Shown piece after piece: positions 18,969-28,059 of a stretch of DNA of 64,000 nt. This DNA is from JACPUW01 sp049115495 (lineage in GTDB: Bacteria; Bacteroidota; Bacteroidia; CAILMK01; JACPUW01), in assembly GCA_049115495.1 (NCBI GenBank), contig JAGDZV010000002.1, forward strand, positions 649,269 to 713,268. The letters are read 5' to 3'. Numbering within the stretch: position 1 is the stretch's first letter; each line of letters starts with the position of its first letter. A model generated the notes under the pieces. The model saw only the letters and a list, made by a program, of their open reading frames with translations. It ran no database searches and was not told the DNA's origin. Made by a program: the position numbers and the translations under genes.

Positions 18969-20549
18969 CTAAGATATTAACCCTTTGAGGTCGTTTAATG
19001 TACTTGCTTCATTGGCTTTTTTATCTTTTCTCCAGCGCTTTATTCGAGGAAAACGCACAGCAATTCCAGATTTATGTCTTTTTGATTTATTGATTCCTTC
19101 AAAGGCTAATTCAAATACAAGTTCTGCTTTAACGCTGCGTACAGGGCCAAAACGATCAATGGTATTCTTTTTTACAAAAGCATCAACTTCAGCCATTTCT
19201 TTATCGGTTAAACCTGAATAGGCTTTTGCAAAAGGAACAAGCTTATCATCATGCCACACTGCAAAGGTAAAGTCAGTATAAAGGTTGGCTCGGCGCCCGT
19301 GGCCTCGCATGGCATAAATCATCACAGCATCTATGGTCATTGGGTCTACCTTCCATTTCCACCAGTTACCTTTAATTCTTCCCGTTCGGTAACTTGCCAT
19401 TTTGTTTTTAATCATTAAGCCTTCAGTACCCAATTCTCTGGCGTTTTCTCTTAACTCAAGTGCGTGCTCCCAATTGTCAGGTTTAATAATTTCTGATAAA
19501 TGAAGCCTTTCATCATTCACAGCTTGTATGATTTTTTCTAAGTATTGTCTTCGCTCTTTTTGTGGCTTGTATCTTATGTCAACACCATCAATTTCAAGAA
19601 TATCATAAGCCATAAAATGTACAGGCACTTCTAACAGTTGCTTTTTAGAAATAGTTTTTCTTCCGATACGTTGCTGAAGAAGGTTAAATGAAAGTGATTT
19701 CCCTTCTTGCATTGCCAAAATTTCACCGTCTAAAACTATCCCATTTGGCAGGTTATTTGCCATAGATTCAAATTCAGGATATTTTTCAGTTACTAGTTCT
19801 TCCCCTCGACTCCAAACATTTAAACTGTCATCTCTTTTTACCAATTGACCTCTAATACCATCCCATTTAAACTCAAAAATCCATTCATTTACTTTTCCTA
19901 AATCTTTTGTGGCTTGTTCTTTTGGATATGCCAGGTAAAAAGGGTAGGGGCGCTTATTTTCTTCACCATCTACACCTTTTAAAATTAAACTATTAAAGCT
20001 AGTTTTAAAGGGGTCCCATTTCCCCATAAGTCTTAACGCAATCAGTTCTTCTTCAATATTGTATGCTTTTGATATTGCTCTTTGCATTAGTTTTTGTGAA
20101 AGCCCCATTCTAAACCCACCAGTTAATAATTTATTAAACACAAAGCGTTCGCTGGCATTAAAAAGCGACCACAATTCGGTTATTTTTTGCTTTTTTTCTG
20201 CTTCAGTCGCCTTTTTTAAATCGTTTAAAATTATAACAATATCAGTCAACGAAAAATTATGATTTGAACCGTGACATTGAACAAGTTGTGCAATGGTTTC
20301 AGCTAAATCGCCTACAATGTGATACGTTTCTTCAAATAACCATAGGGGTATTTCTGCTTGTTCGGCTGCCCAAGTTCTCAATAAGGTCGTTGTTACCGCT
20401 CTTTTAGGTCTTCTGTGGCTTAATATGGCCACAACCCATAATTTATCATCGTCATTAGCGCTTTTGAAATATTCTACAAGGGCATTAACCTTTTCATTAG
20501 TGCTATTGGTTTGGTCTATTGAATTGAAAAGGGCTGCAAACTCTTGCAT
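18969..20549 (-). CDS. ATP-dependent DNA ligase
   Basis: A 526-residue ATP-dependent ligase that seals nicks during DNA repair. The adenylated lysine is Lys228 in motif I, FEFKWDGIRG. Motif III is VLDGEILA, motif IV EGLMIKN and motif V WWKWK; an N-terminal helical ligase domain precedes them and an OB-fold domain follows. It overlaps the stop of the upstream exonuclease gene by 1 bp. Such pairs usually belong to a four-gene repair cassette with an Lhr-type helicase and a metallophosphoesterase, neither of which is next to it here. Confidence 0.96.
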   Translation of the reverse strand: MQEFAALFNSIDQTNSTNEKVNALVEYFKSANDDDKLWVVAILSHRRPKRAVTTTLLRTWAAEQAEIPLWLFEETYHIVGDLAETIAQLVQCHGSNHNFSLTDIVIILNDLKKATEAEKKQKITELWSLFNASERFVFNKLLTGGFRMGLSQKLMQRAISKAYNIEEELIALRLMGKWDPFKTSFNSLILKGVDGEENKRPYPFYLAYPKEQATKDLGKVNEWIFEFKWDGIRGQLVKRDDSLNVWSRGEELVTEKYPEFESMANNLPNGIVLDGEILAMQEGKSLSFNLLQQRIGRKTISKKQLLEVPVHFMAYDILEIDGVDIRYKPQKERRQYLEKIIQAVNDERLHLSEIIKPDNWEHALELRENARELGTEGLMIKNKMASYRTGRIKGNWWKWKVDPMTIDAVMIYAMRGHGRRANLYTDFTFAVWHDDKLVPFAKAYSGLTDKEMAEVDAFVKKNTIDRFGPVRSVKAELVFELAFEGINKSKRHKSGIAVRFPRIKRWRKDKKANEASTLNDLKGLIS

Positions 20550-21541
20550 TATTCTTCACTTTCAGTATTAAACTCAGTTTCTAAAACCTTGGCATTAAGT
20601 CCTTTTTCTTCCCTTAAATATCTTGAGAAAATGTCGCTGTAGCCATGTGTAACGTAAATATTCTGAGCACCTGTAGCATCAATTGCTTCTAAAAGTCCTT
20701 GCCAATCAGCATGATCAGATAATACGAAACCACGATCTGCAGCTCTTCTTCTTCTTTGCCCTCTCAATGCCATCCAACCAGAAGCCACGCCTACGCTATA
20801 AGGTTTTAGTTTTTTGGCCCAAGGCGAATCAACTGCACTAGGTGGGCAAATTACTAATGCACCTTTTAGTTGGGCTTTGGTAGTTTCTTTTGTAATAAGT
20901 TCTGTTTGTATTAATTTAATACCTTGAGCTCTTATTACTTGATTAATGCTTTCAATGGCACCATGGGTGAAAATTTTACCAATTCGGTGGTTTACATTTT
21001 GAATTATTCTTTGCGCCTTGCCCAATGAATAGGCTGTTAGCAAGGCTATTTTATTGTCATTCTTGCACTTGAGCCACCAATCGTTAATTTCATTCATCAC
21101 CTCTTGCTGCGGCTTCCATTGATATACCGGCAAGGCAAATGTGCTTTCTGTAACAAAATGTTGACAATTTATTGGTTCAAAAGGGGTAGAAAGATTGTCA
21201 TTTTCTACTTTGTAATCACCACTTACTACCCATATTTCGCCCTTATGTTCTACTCTTATTTGTGCTGATCCTATTACATGCCCAGCGGGATGAAAGCTAA
21301 ATTTAACACCATTAACCAATATTTCTTCGCCGTAATCAATTCCACTTATGTTTATGTTTCCAAGTCGGTGTTTAATTACTGGTAGTGCCAAATTGCTGCA
21401 TAAATACTCTTGCGAACCATAACGAGCATGATCGGCGTGTCCATGAGTTAAAAACGCCTTGCCCACCGGGCGCCATGGATCAATGTAAACATTGGCTTTT
21501 TCGCAGTAAATTCCTTCTTTAGTGAATTTGAGTAAAGGCAC
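20549..21541 (-). CDS. DNA ligase-associated metallo-beta-lactamase exonuclease
   Basis: A 330-residue MBL-fold/beta-CASP nuclease of the ligase-associated exonuclease family. The metal motif is THGHADHAR. Further metal-site elements are PAGHVIGSAQ, VSGDYK and the late LSDHADW. It probably processes DNA ends before ligation by the product of the next gene, which begins at its stop codon with a 1-bp overlap. The ATG at 21541 gives the typical start MPLLKFTKEGIY. Its name and length agree with the family; in-cell substrate is inferred from the pairing. Confidence 0.94.
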   Translation of the reverse strand: MPLLKFTKEGIYCEKANVYIDPWRPVGKAFLTHGHADHARYGSQEYLCSNLALPVIKHRLGNINISGIDYGEEILVNGVKFSFHPAGHVIGSAQIRVEHKGEIWVVSGDYKVENDNLSTPFEPINCQHFVTESTFALPVYQWKPQQEVMNEINDWWLKCKNDNKIALLTAYSLGKAQRIIQNVNHRIGKIFTHGAIESINQVIRAQGIKLIQTELITKETTKAQLKGALVICPPSAVDSPWAKKLKPYSVGVASGWMALRGQRRRRAADRGFVLSDHADWQGLLEAIDATGAQNIYVTHGYSDIFSRYLREEKGLNAKVLETEFNTESEE

Positions 21542-21595
21542 TTTTATTAAATGTGATTGCGTTTAAATGGTTTCAAGTTTATAAATTACCAATCT

Positions 21596-22192
21596 ATGGA
21601 TAAAGGTAAAGTTTGGTTTTGGATCAGGTTTTTAATTGCAATTTTTATAGTTTCTGATTTTGCTAGAGAAAGTTGGTTAAATGCACATGGTTCATTTTTT
21701 TTAGAGGGATTATTTTCAGAAGTAGCCCTAATTGCATCAGTTCTACTGTCGCTTTTTGTTGTAATACTCGATATTAGATTTTATCGGAAGCGCTCCAATA
21801 TTTTGCTTCTATTGCCTTCAACGGCCTTAAGCATTACGTTATTTTTTGGAATATATTGGTATGTACTAGGTCAGCCTGATTTTGGAAAACCTGTTTATGT
21901 CGCTAATTGTACAAACTGCACGGTAAAAAAGCAAACTCTGTATTTTTATGAAAGCGGCGCAGTGCGTTATGAGTTTCGATATGACCATAAAATGTTCTCA
22001 GATAAATACATTTATACTGGAAACTACACAGGTGCATTTGTTGAAAATGGGCATGTAATTATTGATTTGGAGTGGTTTGCACCTAAATATTGCTCAAACT
22101 TTGATTTTGATACTACAAAGAGCTTATTAGTCAGCAGCGAAGGATCTCTTTTCAGAGAAGTTTATTCTGTCAGTTTATTTCAAAACGAATAG
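21596..22192 (+). CDS. Uncharacterised three-helix membrane protein
   Basis: I do not recognise this protein of about 198 residues. I prefer the ATG at 21596 (MDKGKVWFWIRF); an in-frame TTG at 21557 would add 13 residues. Three hydrophobic stretches occupy the first about 105 residues, and the rest is a beta-rich, probably extracytoplasmic domain that includes VANCTNCTVKKQ with two cysteines. It is divergent from the exonuclease gene and shares the strong hairpin terminator at 22207-22247 with the tRNA on the other strand. Confidence 0.6.
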   Translation: MDKGKVWFWIRFLIAIFIVSDFARESWLNAHGSFFLEGLFSEVALIASVLLSLFVVILDIRFYRKRSNILLLLPSTALSITLFFGIYWYVLGQPDFGKPVYVANCTNCTVKKQTLYFYESGAVRYEFRYDHKMFSDKYIYTGNYTGAFVENGHVIIDLEWFAPKYCSNFDFDTTKSLLVSSEGSLFREVYSVSLFQNE

Positions 22193-22206
22193 AAACCTAA
22201 ACAGTA

Positions 22207-22247
22207 AAAAACAAAAGCCGATTCAAAATGAATCGGCTTTTGTTTTT
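22207..22247. terminator. Bidirectional rho-independent terminator
   Basis: Two 18-nt arms (22207-22224 and 22230-22247) pair perfectly around an AAAAT loop; the core is AAAGCCGATTC against GAATCGGCTTT. A-tracts before and T-tracts after serve both directions. It ends the membrane-protein gene on the plus strand and tRNA-Ser on the minus strand. Confidence 0.9.
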
Positions 22248-22255
22248 CTCCATTG

Positions 22256-22340
22256 CGGAGAGTGAGGGATTCGAACCCCCGGACCTTTGACAGTCAACGG
22301 TTTTCAAGACCGCCTCAATCGACCACTCTGACAACTCTCC
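22256..22340 (-). tRNA. tRNA-Ser(TGA)
   Basis: The minus strand folds as an 85-nt class II tRNA. The acceptor stem is GGAGAGT with ACTCTCC, followed by a G discriminator as expected for serine. The T-arm reads GGGGGTTCGAATCCC. The anticodon TGA is at 22304-22306 within CTTGAAA, and there is a long variable arm. CCA is not encoded. It has its own terminator just downstream. Confidence 0.96.
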
Positions 22341-22551
22341 GTTGCAAAAGTATTACCCTTTTGCAAACCGCAACAAGCTTTTTTTACTTTTTATGCAATC
22401 ATTTTTTTGAGCTGTTCATACTCATTTGAATATCAATAGATAAGACCTACAATAGTTGATCAAGAAATTTTAAGTCGTAAATATTTTCAATCTCAGAAGC
22501 AACCTTATTCCTAATTATCAGATAATGTACTTTACAACCTATCAACAAACC

Positions 22552-23337
22552 ATGATCATAAAACCAATAAGAGCATTAACCTTCTTTTTGGCATTTGTTT
22601 TTATCAATTGTGCTGTACATGCCCAATTAATCAAAATGAACTCATTCAGTTTTGGTTATTACGGACATTTATCTAAGCTAAAGCCAGTTTCTTACATTGA
22701 TTTTTACGATGGTTTTTCACTTAAAAACCAATTACCTAACCCAACATTGCTTGTATCCAATAATGAGTTTACAGCGCTTAGAATACAAGGAGTCTCATTT
22801 GAGTTTGAAGCACAGCTGCTCGATAAAATGGAAAAAGGCAGTCGTCATTTTGTTGGCTTAGGAATTAGAAATGGTTTTATAAGGAGTAGCCAGTTTAATG
22901 ATTTTGACAAAAGAAACGAGCTTTTTGGCCTAGCAGATAAACAATCTGGGGTTGGCAATTATTCTCTAAAACTTAAATCTGAAATACTTGGCATTGGATT
23001 GTCTTACAAGTATGCATTAGTTGATCATGAACGAATACAGTTATTTGCCGGGGGAGTTGTTAATGTTGATATTCCTGCATCAACAAAAATGTACGCTATT
23101 CCTACCTCATCAAGCCAAATTGATACAAACGATGTAAGGCTTATAAATCATGACTATTTTCTTACTAACGATCCCGAATATTTTGTGTCACCATTTATTC
23201 AAGGCTCATTGAAAGTTTGGAACGCAACTCACATTAATTTCAAGTACCACTACGGCGTCTACAATCTATCTATAAATGGATTGAGAACTAGTGGAGCATC
23301 AAGACTTTTTGAGATTGGACTAAAATTTAAGGTATAA
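22552..23337 (+). CDS. Putative outer-membrane beta-barrel protein of a TonB-receptor operon
   Basis: This is 261 residues from the ATG at 22552, which gives a signal peptide ending AVHAQ; an earlier ATG at 22525 adds nine residues. The mature protein has amphipathic beta strands of alternating aromatic/polar character (FSFGYYGHL, FVGLGIRNGFI, LGIGLSYKYALV, INFKYHYGVY) and ends in a typical strand, RLFEIGLKFKV, so an outer-membrane barrel is likely. It is followed 1 bp later by the TonB-dependent receptor and then a DUF4249 lipoprotein. Its function is unknown beyond that context. Confidence 0.65.
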   Translation: MIIKPIRALTFFLAFVFINCAVHAQLIKMNSFSFGYYGHLSKLKPVSYIDFYDGFSLKNQLPNPTLLVSNNEFTALRIQGVSFEFEAQLLDKMEKGSRHFVGLGIRNGFIRSSQFNDFDKRNELFGLADKQSGVGNYSLKLKSEILGIGLSYKYALVDHERIQLFAGGVVNVDIPASTKMYAIPTSSSQIDTNDVRLINHDYFLTNDPEYFVSPFIQGSLKVWNATHINFKYHYGVYNLSINGLRTSGASRLFEIGLKFKV

Positions 23338-23338
23338 C

Positions 23339-25639
23339 ATGAGATATTCTTTTTTAGTATTACTCAGTTTAGCTTCATTGGTGTCTAATGCCCAAGGTAT
23401 TATTATTTCTGGCAATATAACAGATGCTAACTCCGGCGAACCTTTAATTGGTGTTTCGGTTTATGATAGCTTAAGTGCTCATGGTACAGTCACAAATGCT
23501 TTTGGATTTTTTTCAATTACTGTATCTAGCAATCAATCAAAAATAAGAGTATCATACATTGGGTTCGAAACTCAGGAATTGTTAATTAACGGCAGAGAAA
23601 ACAAGCATTTTGATATACATCTAAAACAGGTTTCAAAAAGTTTAAAAGAAGTAGTTGTAATAGCCGAAACTGTAAACGTGGTAGAAGAAGTAGAGTCAAC
23701 ACAAATGAGTGTGATTAAAATAGACCCTGACGAAGTTTCTAAAATACCTAGTATAGGGGGCGAAACTGATTTGATTAAAGTAGCCCAGCTTATGCCAGGG
23801 GTTGCAAAAGGGGGAGAAGGCCAATCAGGAATGTTTGTTAGGGGCGGTACAGCTGATCAGAACTTGGTGATTCTTGATGATGCCACGGTATATAATCTAG
23901 GTCATTTATTCGGCTTTTTCTCAGTGTTTAATAATGAAGCAATTAGAGATGTTACTATGTATACTGGCGGTTTTCCAGCACAGTTTGGTGGTAGGCTTTC
24001 TGCCGTAATGGATGTAAGAATGAATGAAGGTACTACTGAAAAGTTTAGTGCAACTGGCGGAGTAGGAATACTATCATCAAGGCTTACTTTAAACATTCCT
24101 GTAATAAAAAATAAAGGTGGTATTACCATTTCGGGTAGAAGAACTTATATAGATCAAATGTTTAAACTAACGGGGTCTGAATTGCCGTATTATTTTTATG
24201 ATTTTAACTTAAAAGGGAATTACATAATTGATCAGAAGAATAGAATTTATTTAAGCGGATACCTCGGAAACGATGTGCTAAGCTTTTCGGAAGCTGATTC
24301 ATCGGCAAGTGTAGAAGTAGAGAATGGTGGTTCTGAGCAACTTAATTTTGGTTTTAGATTAGGTAATTTCACTTCAACGCTAAGATGGAATCATATATAC
24401 AAAGAAGAGAAGCTATTTCATAATTTCACCTTATTCCAAACTAGGTTTAAATATGATATAGGAGGCGCTTTTCTCAACAATAATATTTTGATTAAGTCTC
24501 AAATTCAAGACTATGGTTTTAAGGCTGATTGGGATTGGAATGCAGGAGAAAAGCACATGGTTAAATTTGGTGGCTCCATTACAAATCATGGCTTTAGGCC
24601 CAATATTGTAAATACCAGCGGACAGATTTCAGATTATTTAAAAAATAATGTGGGCGAGCTTATGCTAATGCAAGAAGCGGGTGTTTATATAAGCGATGAC
24701 ATTACAATAAACGACAAGCTAAAAATAAATGGGGGCCTGAGACTTTCTGGAGCATTAACTGACAATAGGTTTTATGGCGGTATAGAGCCAAGGCTTGCCG
24801 CAAAATATACTTTGGTGAAAAATCATTCGGTAAAAGCGAGTTATACGAGAATGAAACAATACATGCACCGAGTTTCAAATTCGTCGGTAGTGCTTCCTAC
24901 AGATTTGTGGTACCCTGTTACATCGAATGTATTACCGCAAGGAGCACATCAGTTCGCTGTTGGTTATTTTGGTGGAATTGACAAGCTAAAGTCTAATTAT
25001 TCGGTAGAAGGTTATTATAAATATATGACTAATTTAATTGAGTATAAAGAAGGTGCTCAATTATTATTAAACGATAATTTTGAAAATGAGCTAATAAACG
25101 GAAATGGAGAAGCCTATGGGCTTGAATTTATGTTTAGACGCAAAGCCGGAAGAATAACAGGTTGGATTTCTTACACTTTAAGCTGGTCAAAAAGAAATTT
25201 TCCTGAGTTAAATGGTGGTGAAACCTTTTTTGCCAAGTATGATAGAAGGCATTATTTGTCAGCAGTATTAATGTATGAATTGAGCGATAGGTTGACATTT
25301 TCTAGCGTTTGGGAATACACCACGGGGGCCCGTTTTACGGCTCAAAATGGTCAGTATTTTATGCCAAACTCTTCTTTTACCGGAATTGAAACCATACCTA
25401 TTTATACCAAAAGAAATGCTGTGGTAATGGCACCTTCTCATAGATTAGATATTAATCTAATTTTAAAGAGTAGGGTAGGAGAAAGATTTACTGGCGAGTG
25501 GCATTTTGGCGTTTATAATTTCTATAATAGGGCAACACCTTTTAGGGTTAATATTCAACAAACCCAATTTGGACTAAGATATGTTCAACCCGGCCTATTC
25601 GGTTTAATACCTTCAATAGCCTATAACTTTAAATTCTAG
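23339..25639 (+). CDS. TonB-dependent outer-membrane receptor
   Basis: A 766-residue receptor with signal peptide, then a carboxypeptidase-regulatory-like beta sandwich at about residues 21-105 (ISGNITDANSGEPLIGVSV). A plug domain follows (SIGGETDLIKVAQLMPGV, MFVRGGTADQNLVILDDAT), then a 22-strand-type barrel ending in IPSIAYNFKF. It imports an unknown substrate using TonB energy. Unlike SusC partners, it is followed by a DUF4249 lipoprotein rather than SusD, a common alternative pairing in Bacteroidota. It lies 1 bp after the barrel gene and 4 bp before the DUF4249 gene, so all three form one operon. Confidence 0.95.
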   Translation: MRYSFLVLLSLASLVSNAQGIIISGNITDANSGEPLIGVSVYDSLSAHGTVTNAFGFFSITVSSNQSKIRVSYIGFETQELLINGRENKHFDIHLKQVSKSLKEVVVIAETVNVVEEVESTQMSVIKIDPDEVSKIPSIGGETDLIKVAQLMPGVAKGGEGQSGMFVRGGTADQNLVILDDATVYNLGHLFGFFSVFNNEAIRDVTMYTGGFPAQFGGRLSAVMDVRMNEGTTEKFSATGGVGILSSRLTLNIPVIKNKGGITISGRRTYIDQMFKLTGSELPYYFYDFNLKGNYIIDQKNRIYLSGYLGNDVLSFSEADSSASVEVENGGSEQLNFGFRLGNFTSTLRWNHIYKEEKLFHNFTLFQTRFKYDIGGAFLNNNILIKSQIQDYGFKADWDWNAGEKHMVKFGGSITNHGFRPNIVNTSGQISDYLKNNVGELMLMQEAGVYISDDITINDKLKINGGLRLSGALTDNRFYGGIEPRLAAKYTLVKNHSVKASYTRMKQYMHRVSNSSVVLPTDLWYPVTSNVLPQGAHQFAVGYFGGIDKLKSNYSVEGYYKYMTNLIEYKEGAQLLLNDNFENELINGNGEAYGLEFMFRRKAGRITGWISYTLSWSKRNFPELNGGETFFAKYDRRHYLSAVLMYELSDRLTFSSVWEYTTGARFTAQNGQYFMPNSSFTGIETIPIYTKRNAVVMAPSHRLDINLILKSRVGERFTGEWHFGVYNFYNRATPFRVNIQQTQFGLRYVQPGLFGLIPSIAYNFKF

Positions 25640-25643
25640 TAAC

Positions 25644-26498
25644 ATGAAAATCCAATTCCAAATATTACTTGTTTTATTTATTAGTTTTACCCTTGCATCG
25701 TGCCTGCCAGAAGCCCTTCCAACAGATGTAGAACAAGCCGAAAGTAAGTTGGTAATATCAAGCCAGATTATACCGAATAATATCATGGTTATCACGGTGT
25801 CAAGGAGTTTTTCAGCACTTGAAGGAAATCAAAATCAAGATGATATTGATCAGTACCTTGTTAAAAATGCCATAGTTGTTATGACATACAACGGAACCAC
25901 TGATACTTTTTTATCAAGAGAAGATGCTCCTGGCTTATACTTTAGCACCTTTAGACTTGAAAAAGAAAACGAGCAGTTCAACTTGTCCGTTTTCGATCCA
26001 AAAACTAACGAAACTGTAACATCTACATCAACAATGCTTCCAAGGATTAATCTTGAAACGGTTCAAATTGAAGCAAAACCTACCCAATCTTTATTAGATA
26101 CTGTATATAACCTAACAGCAAGCTTTACCGATGCAAGTATTAACAACTGGTATGTTTTGAATATTATTAATCCTAACGAAGTTGGGAACGAAAGTGTATT
26201 TAGCCTTGATGGACAAACTACTACATATTCAATTTTGGTGTCAGATAAGCTCTACAATACAAATAGAATTGAAATACAGGAAGAAATAGTTGGATACAAC
26301 ATGCCCGATACAGCGCTGGTAATGTTCTCAAACATAAGTGAAGATTATTTTAGATATCTTGATGCAAGACGTAGAGGCGGTAGTATTTTGGCTTCGCTAA
26401 CAGGTGAGCCTGTAAATCATCCAAGTAATGTTGTAGGTGGTTACGGTTATTTTAATACGCACAATCCTAGTTTAATACAGGTAATTGTCAAAAAGTAA
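25644..26498 (+). CDS. DUF4249 lipoprotein
   Basis: A 284-residue lipoprotein with signal FISFTLASC followed by LPEALP. The N-terminal beta domain (KLVISSQIIPNN, then VITVSRSFSALEGN) and overall length match DUF4249, a family almost always encoded after TonB-dependent receptors. It is probably the surface lid or binding partner of the receptor 4 bp upstream, analogous to SusD but unrelated in sequence. Substrate is unknown. A hairpin-rich repeat (26560-26655) follows the gene. Confidence 0.88.
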   Translation: MKIQFQILLVLFISFTLASCLPEALPTDVEQAESKLVISSQIIPNNIMVITVSRSFSALEGNQNQDDIDQYLVKNAIVVMTYNGTTDTFLSREDAPGLYFSTFRLEKENEQFNLSVFDPKTNETVTSTSTMLPRINLETVQIEAKPTQSLLDTVYNLTASFTDASINNWYVLNIINPNEVGNESVFSLDGQTTTYSILVSDKLYNTNRIEIQEEIVGYNMPDTALVMFSNISEDYFRYLDARRRGGSILASLTGEPVNHPSNVVGGYGYFNTHNPSLIQVIVKK

Positions 26499-26559
26499 CG
26501 CTGTAAAATTTCAGAAATCAATTTATATGACTCTCCGCTACTTTACAACTTATTCTCCT

Positions 26560-26655
26560 TCGACCCTATCTGTCACGTCAAAACGTGACATCTTTCCCTT
26601 GAAAGGGAAAGAAAAGCTCCCTTCCATGGATGAGGGAAGGGCTGGGATGGGTCGA
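26560..26655. repeat. Composite hairpin repeat bounded by TCGACCC inverted ends
   Basis: A 96-bp element has outer arms TCGACCC (26560-26566) and GGGTCGA (26649-26655). Inside are a perfect hairpin TGTCACGT-CAAA-ACGTGACA (26571-26590), a second hairpin CTTTCCCT...AGGGAAAG (26592-26611), and a third imperfect one built on CTTCC/GGAAG. It looks like a nonautonomous interspersed element or REP-like unit. A degraded copy is at 29672-29710. Confidence 0.7.
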
Positions 26656-26703
26656 ATATTAAACGTTTTGAACACTTGTAAACATGCGGAGACTCAAATC
26701 AAT

Positions 26704-27309
26704 TTAAATTGATTCTTGCTTCAAATCATTTCTAATTTGAAAATTGTTTCTCTGAATTCTGGCGGTATTGATAGAAAGGAAGATACAAACTATTGAAAGT
26801 AGTATACCAAATCCTACTTGCCTTTCTTTCATTGCAAGTTCATGTTCGGTGCCAACAAAAGGAAATGCACTTGAAGCAACATAAATGGCAAATGCCAGAA
26901 ATAATATTACCGCAGCGTTAATAGACCATTCAATAAATGGAATTGATGACCATTGGTGCAAAAAGATTTTTTGATTTCTAAAATCCTTGAAAGACATATT
27001 TCCGTATCCTTTTGCGGTAGCATAAGCTTCTTCTCTCCACTCATACACAGGTGATTCATCATAGTAAAAGTCACTTTCTGTTTCAGAATATTCATTTGTG
27101 GGTTGAATTAAGAGTTCGTCATAATAGCTCCTTTTATCTATATCTCCTAAAATCTCATAGGCACTGTAAACTTCATTAAATTTTGCTTGAGCGTTAGGCT
27201 CTTTACTTACATCGGGGTGGTATTTTTTTGCCATTACCCTAAAGGCCCTTTTTATTTCTTTGTCGGTTGCATTTGAATCAACCCCAAGTATTTCATAAAG
27301 ATTTACCAT
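26704..27309 (-). CDS. Membrane-anchored J-domain protein, copy 1
   Basis: This 201-residue protein has an N-terminal J domain (about residues 1-67) with the HPD motif at 31-33 in KYHPDVSKEP. An acidic/aromatic linker follows, then two transmembrane helices near residues 130-150 and 163-183. J domains stimulate Hsp70 ATPase, so this would recruit DnaK to the membrane. It lacks the Gly/Phe and zinc domains of true DnaJ. A paralog of identical length lies 61 bp upstream in the same direction; the J domains differ at only about six positions while the rest is diverged. Confidence 0.9.
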   Translation of the reverse strand: MVNLYEILGVDSNATDKEIKRAFRVMAKKYHPDVSKEPNAQAKFNEVYSAYEILGDIDKRSYYDELLIQPTNEYSETESDFYYDESPVYEWREEAYATAKGYGNMSFKDFRNQKIFLHQWSSIPFIEWSINAAVILFLAFAIYVASSAFPFVGTEHELAMKERQVGFGILLSIVCIFLSINTARIQRNNFQIRNDLKQESI

Positions 27310-27370
27310 TAGTCAAATTTATGTTCGCTCATCGGCAATGCTAAAAGTTTTTGAAGTTGTTTCACTTTTC

Positions 27371-27976
27371 CTACAGATACTCCAACTCCTTCTTTATAAT
27401 AATGTTGTGAATTAAAATTCGAATGGCATTAATTGCTAAGGCAGAACAAATTGTAGTAACCAAAATACCAAAGCCCAGATACATTTGTTTAGTTGTAAGC
27501 TCTACATCGGTGCCTTCATAAGGAAATGCAGCAGATATTGCCAAAATGCCAATTGTTAGAATTCCTAAGATTATGCCATTAACTAGATGTTCAAAAACAG
27601 GAGATAAAGACCATTGGTGCATCAAAATTTGCTGATCCCTAAAATCCTTGAAAGTCATATGGCTGTACTCATTAGCTGAAGAAAAAGCTTCTTCTTGCCA
27701 TTCATAAATATATGATTCGTCATAATCATAACCTGAGCGAAAACTTGAAGCTGATTTCTCATATTGAGGCTCATGAAGAAGTTCATCAAAATAGCTCCTT
27801 TTATCTACATCTCCCAATATCTCGTATGCACCGTAAATTTCATTAAATTTTTCTTGCGCGTTAGGCTCTTTACTTACATCTGGGTGATATTTTTTTGCCA
27901 TTACCCTAAAGGCCCTTTTTATTTCTTTGTCGTTTGCATTTGAATCAACCCCAAGTATTTCATAAAGATTAACCAT
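27371..27976 (-). CDS. Membrane-anchored J-domain protein, copy 2
   Basis: This is the tandem paralog of the preceding J protein, also 201 residues. The N-terminal J domain with HPD at 31-33 is nearly identical (changes such as Thr15 to Asn and Tyr63 to Phe). The linker and the two membrane helices (about residues 130-150 and 160-183) are clearly diverged but alignable. The order suggests a local duplication with gene conversion or strong selection on the J domain. It is divergent from fabH across about 83 bp. Confidence 0.9.
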   Translation of the reverse strand: MVNLYEILGVDSNANDKEIKRAFRVMAKKYHPDVSKEPNAQEKFNEIYGAYEILGDVDKRSYFDELLHEPQYEKSASSFRSGYDYDESYIYEWQEEAFSSANEYSHMTFKDFRDQQILMHQWSLSPVFEHLVNGIILGILTIGILAISAAFPYEGTDVELTTKQMYLGFGILVTTICSALAINAIRILIHNIIIKKELEYL

Positions 27977-28059
27977 ATTTCAAATTTAAAGTGGTTATGC
28001 ACCAAATGCTATGGTTTTAAGTGAATAGCTTATTTTGGTCTCTCAAAACTTATAAAAGG

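Noticed and set aside
26485..26712. Plus-strand reading frame of 75 codons
   Set aside because: It runs through the hairpin repeat at 26560-26655 and overlaps the DUF4249 and J-protein gene ends; no protein-like features.
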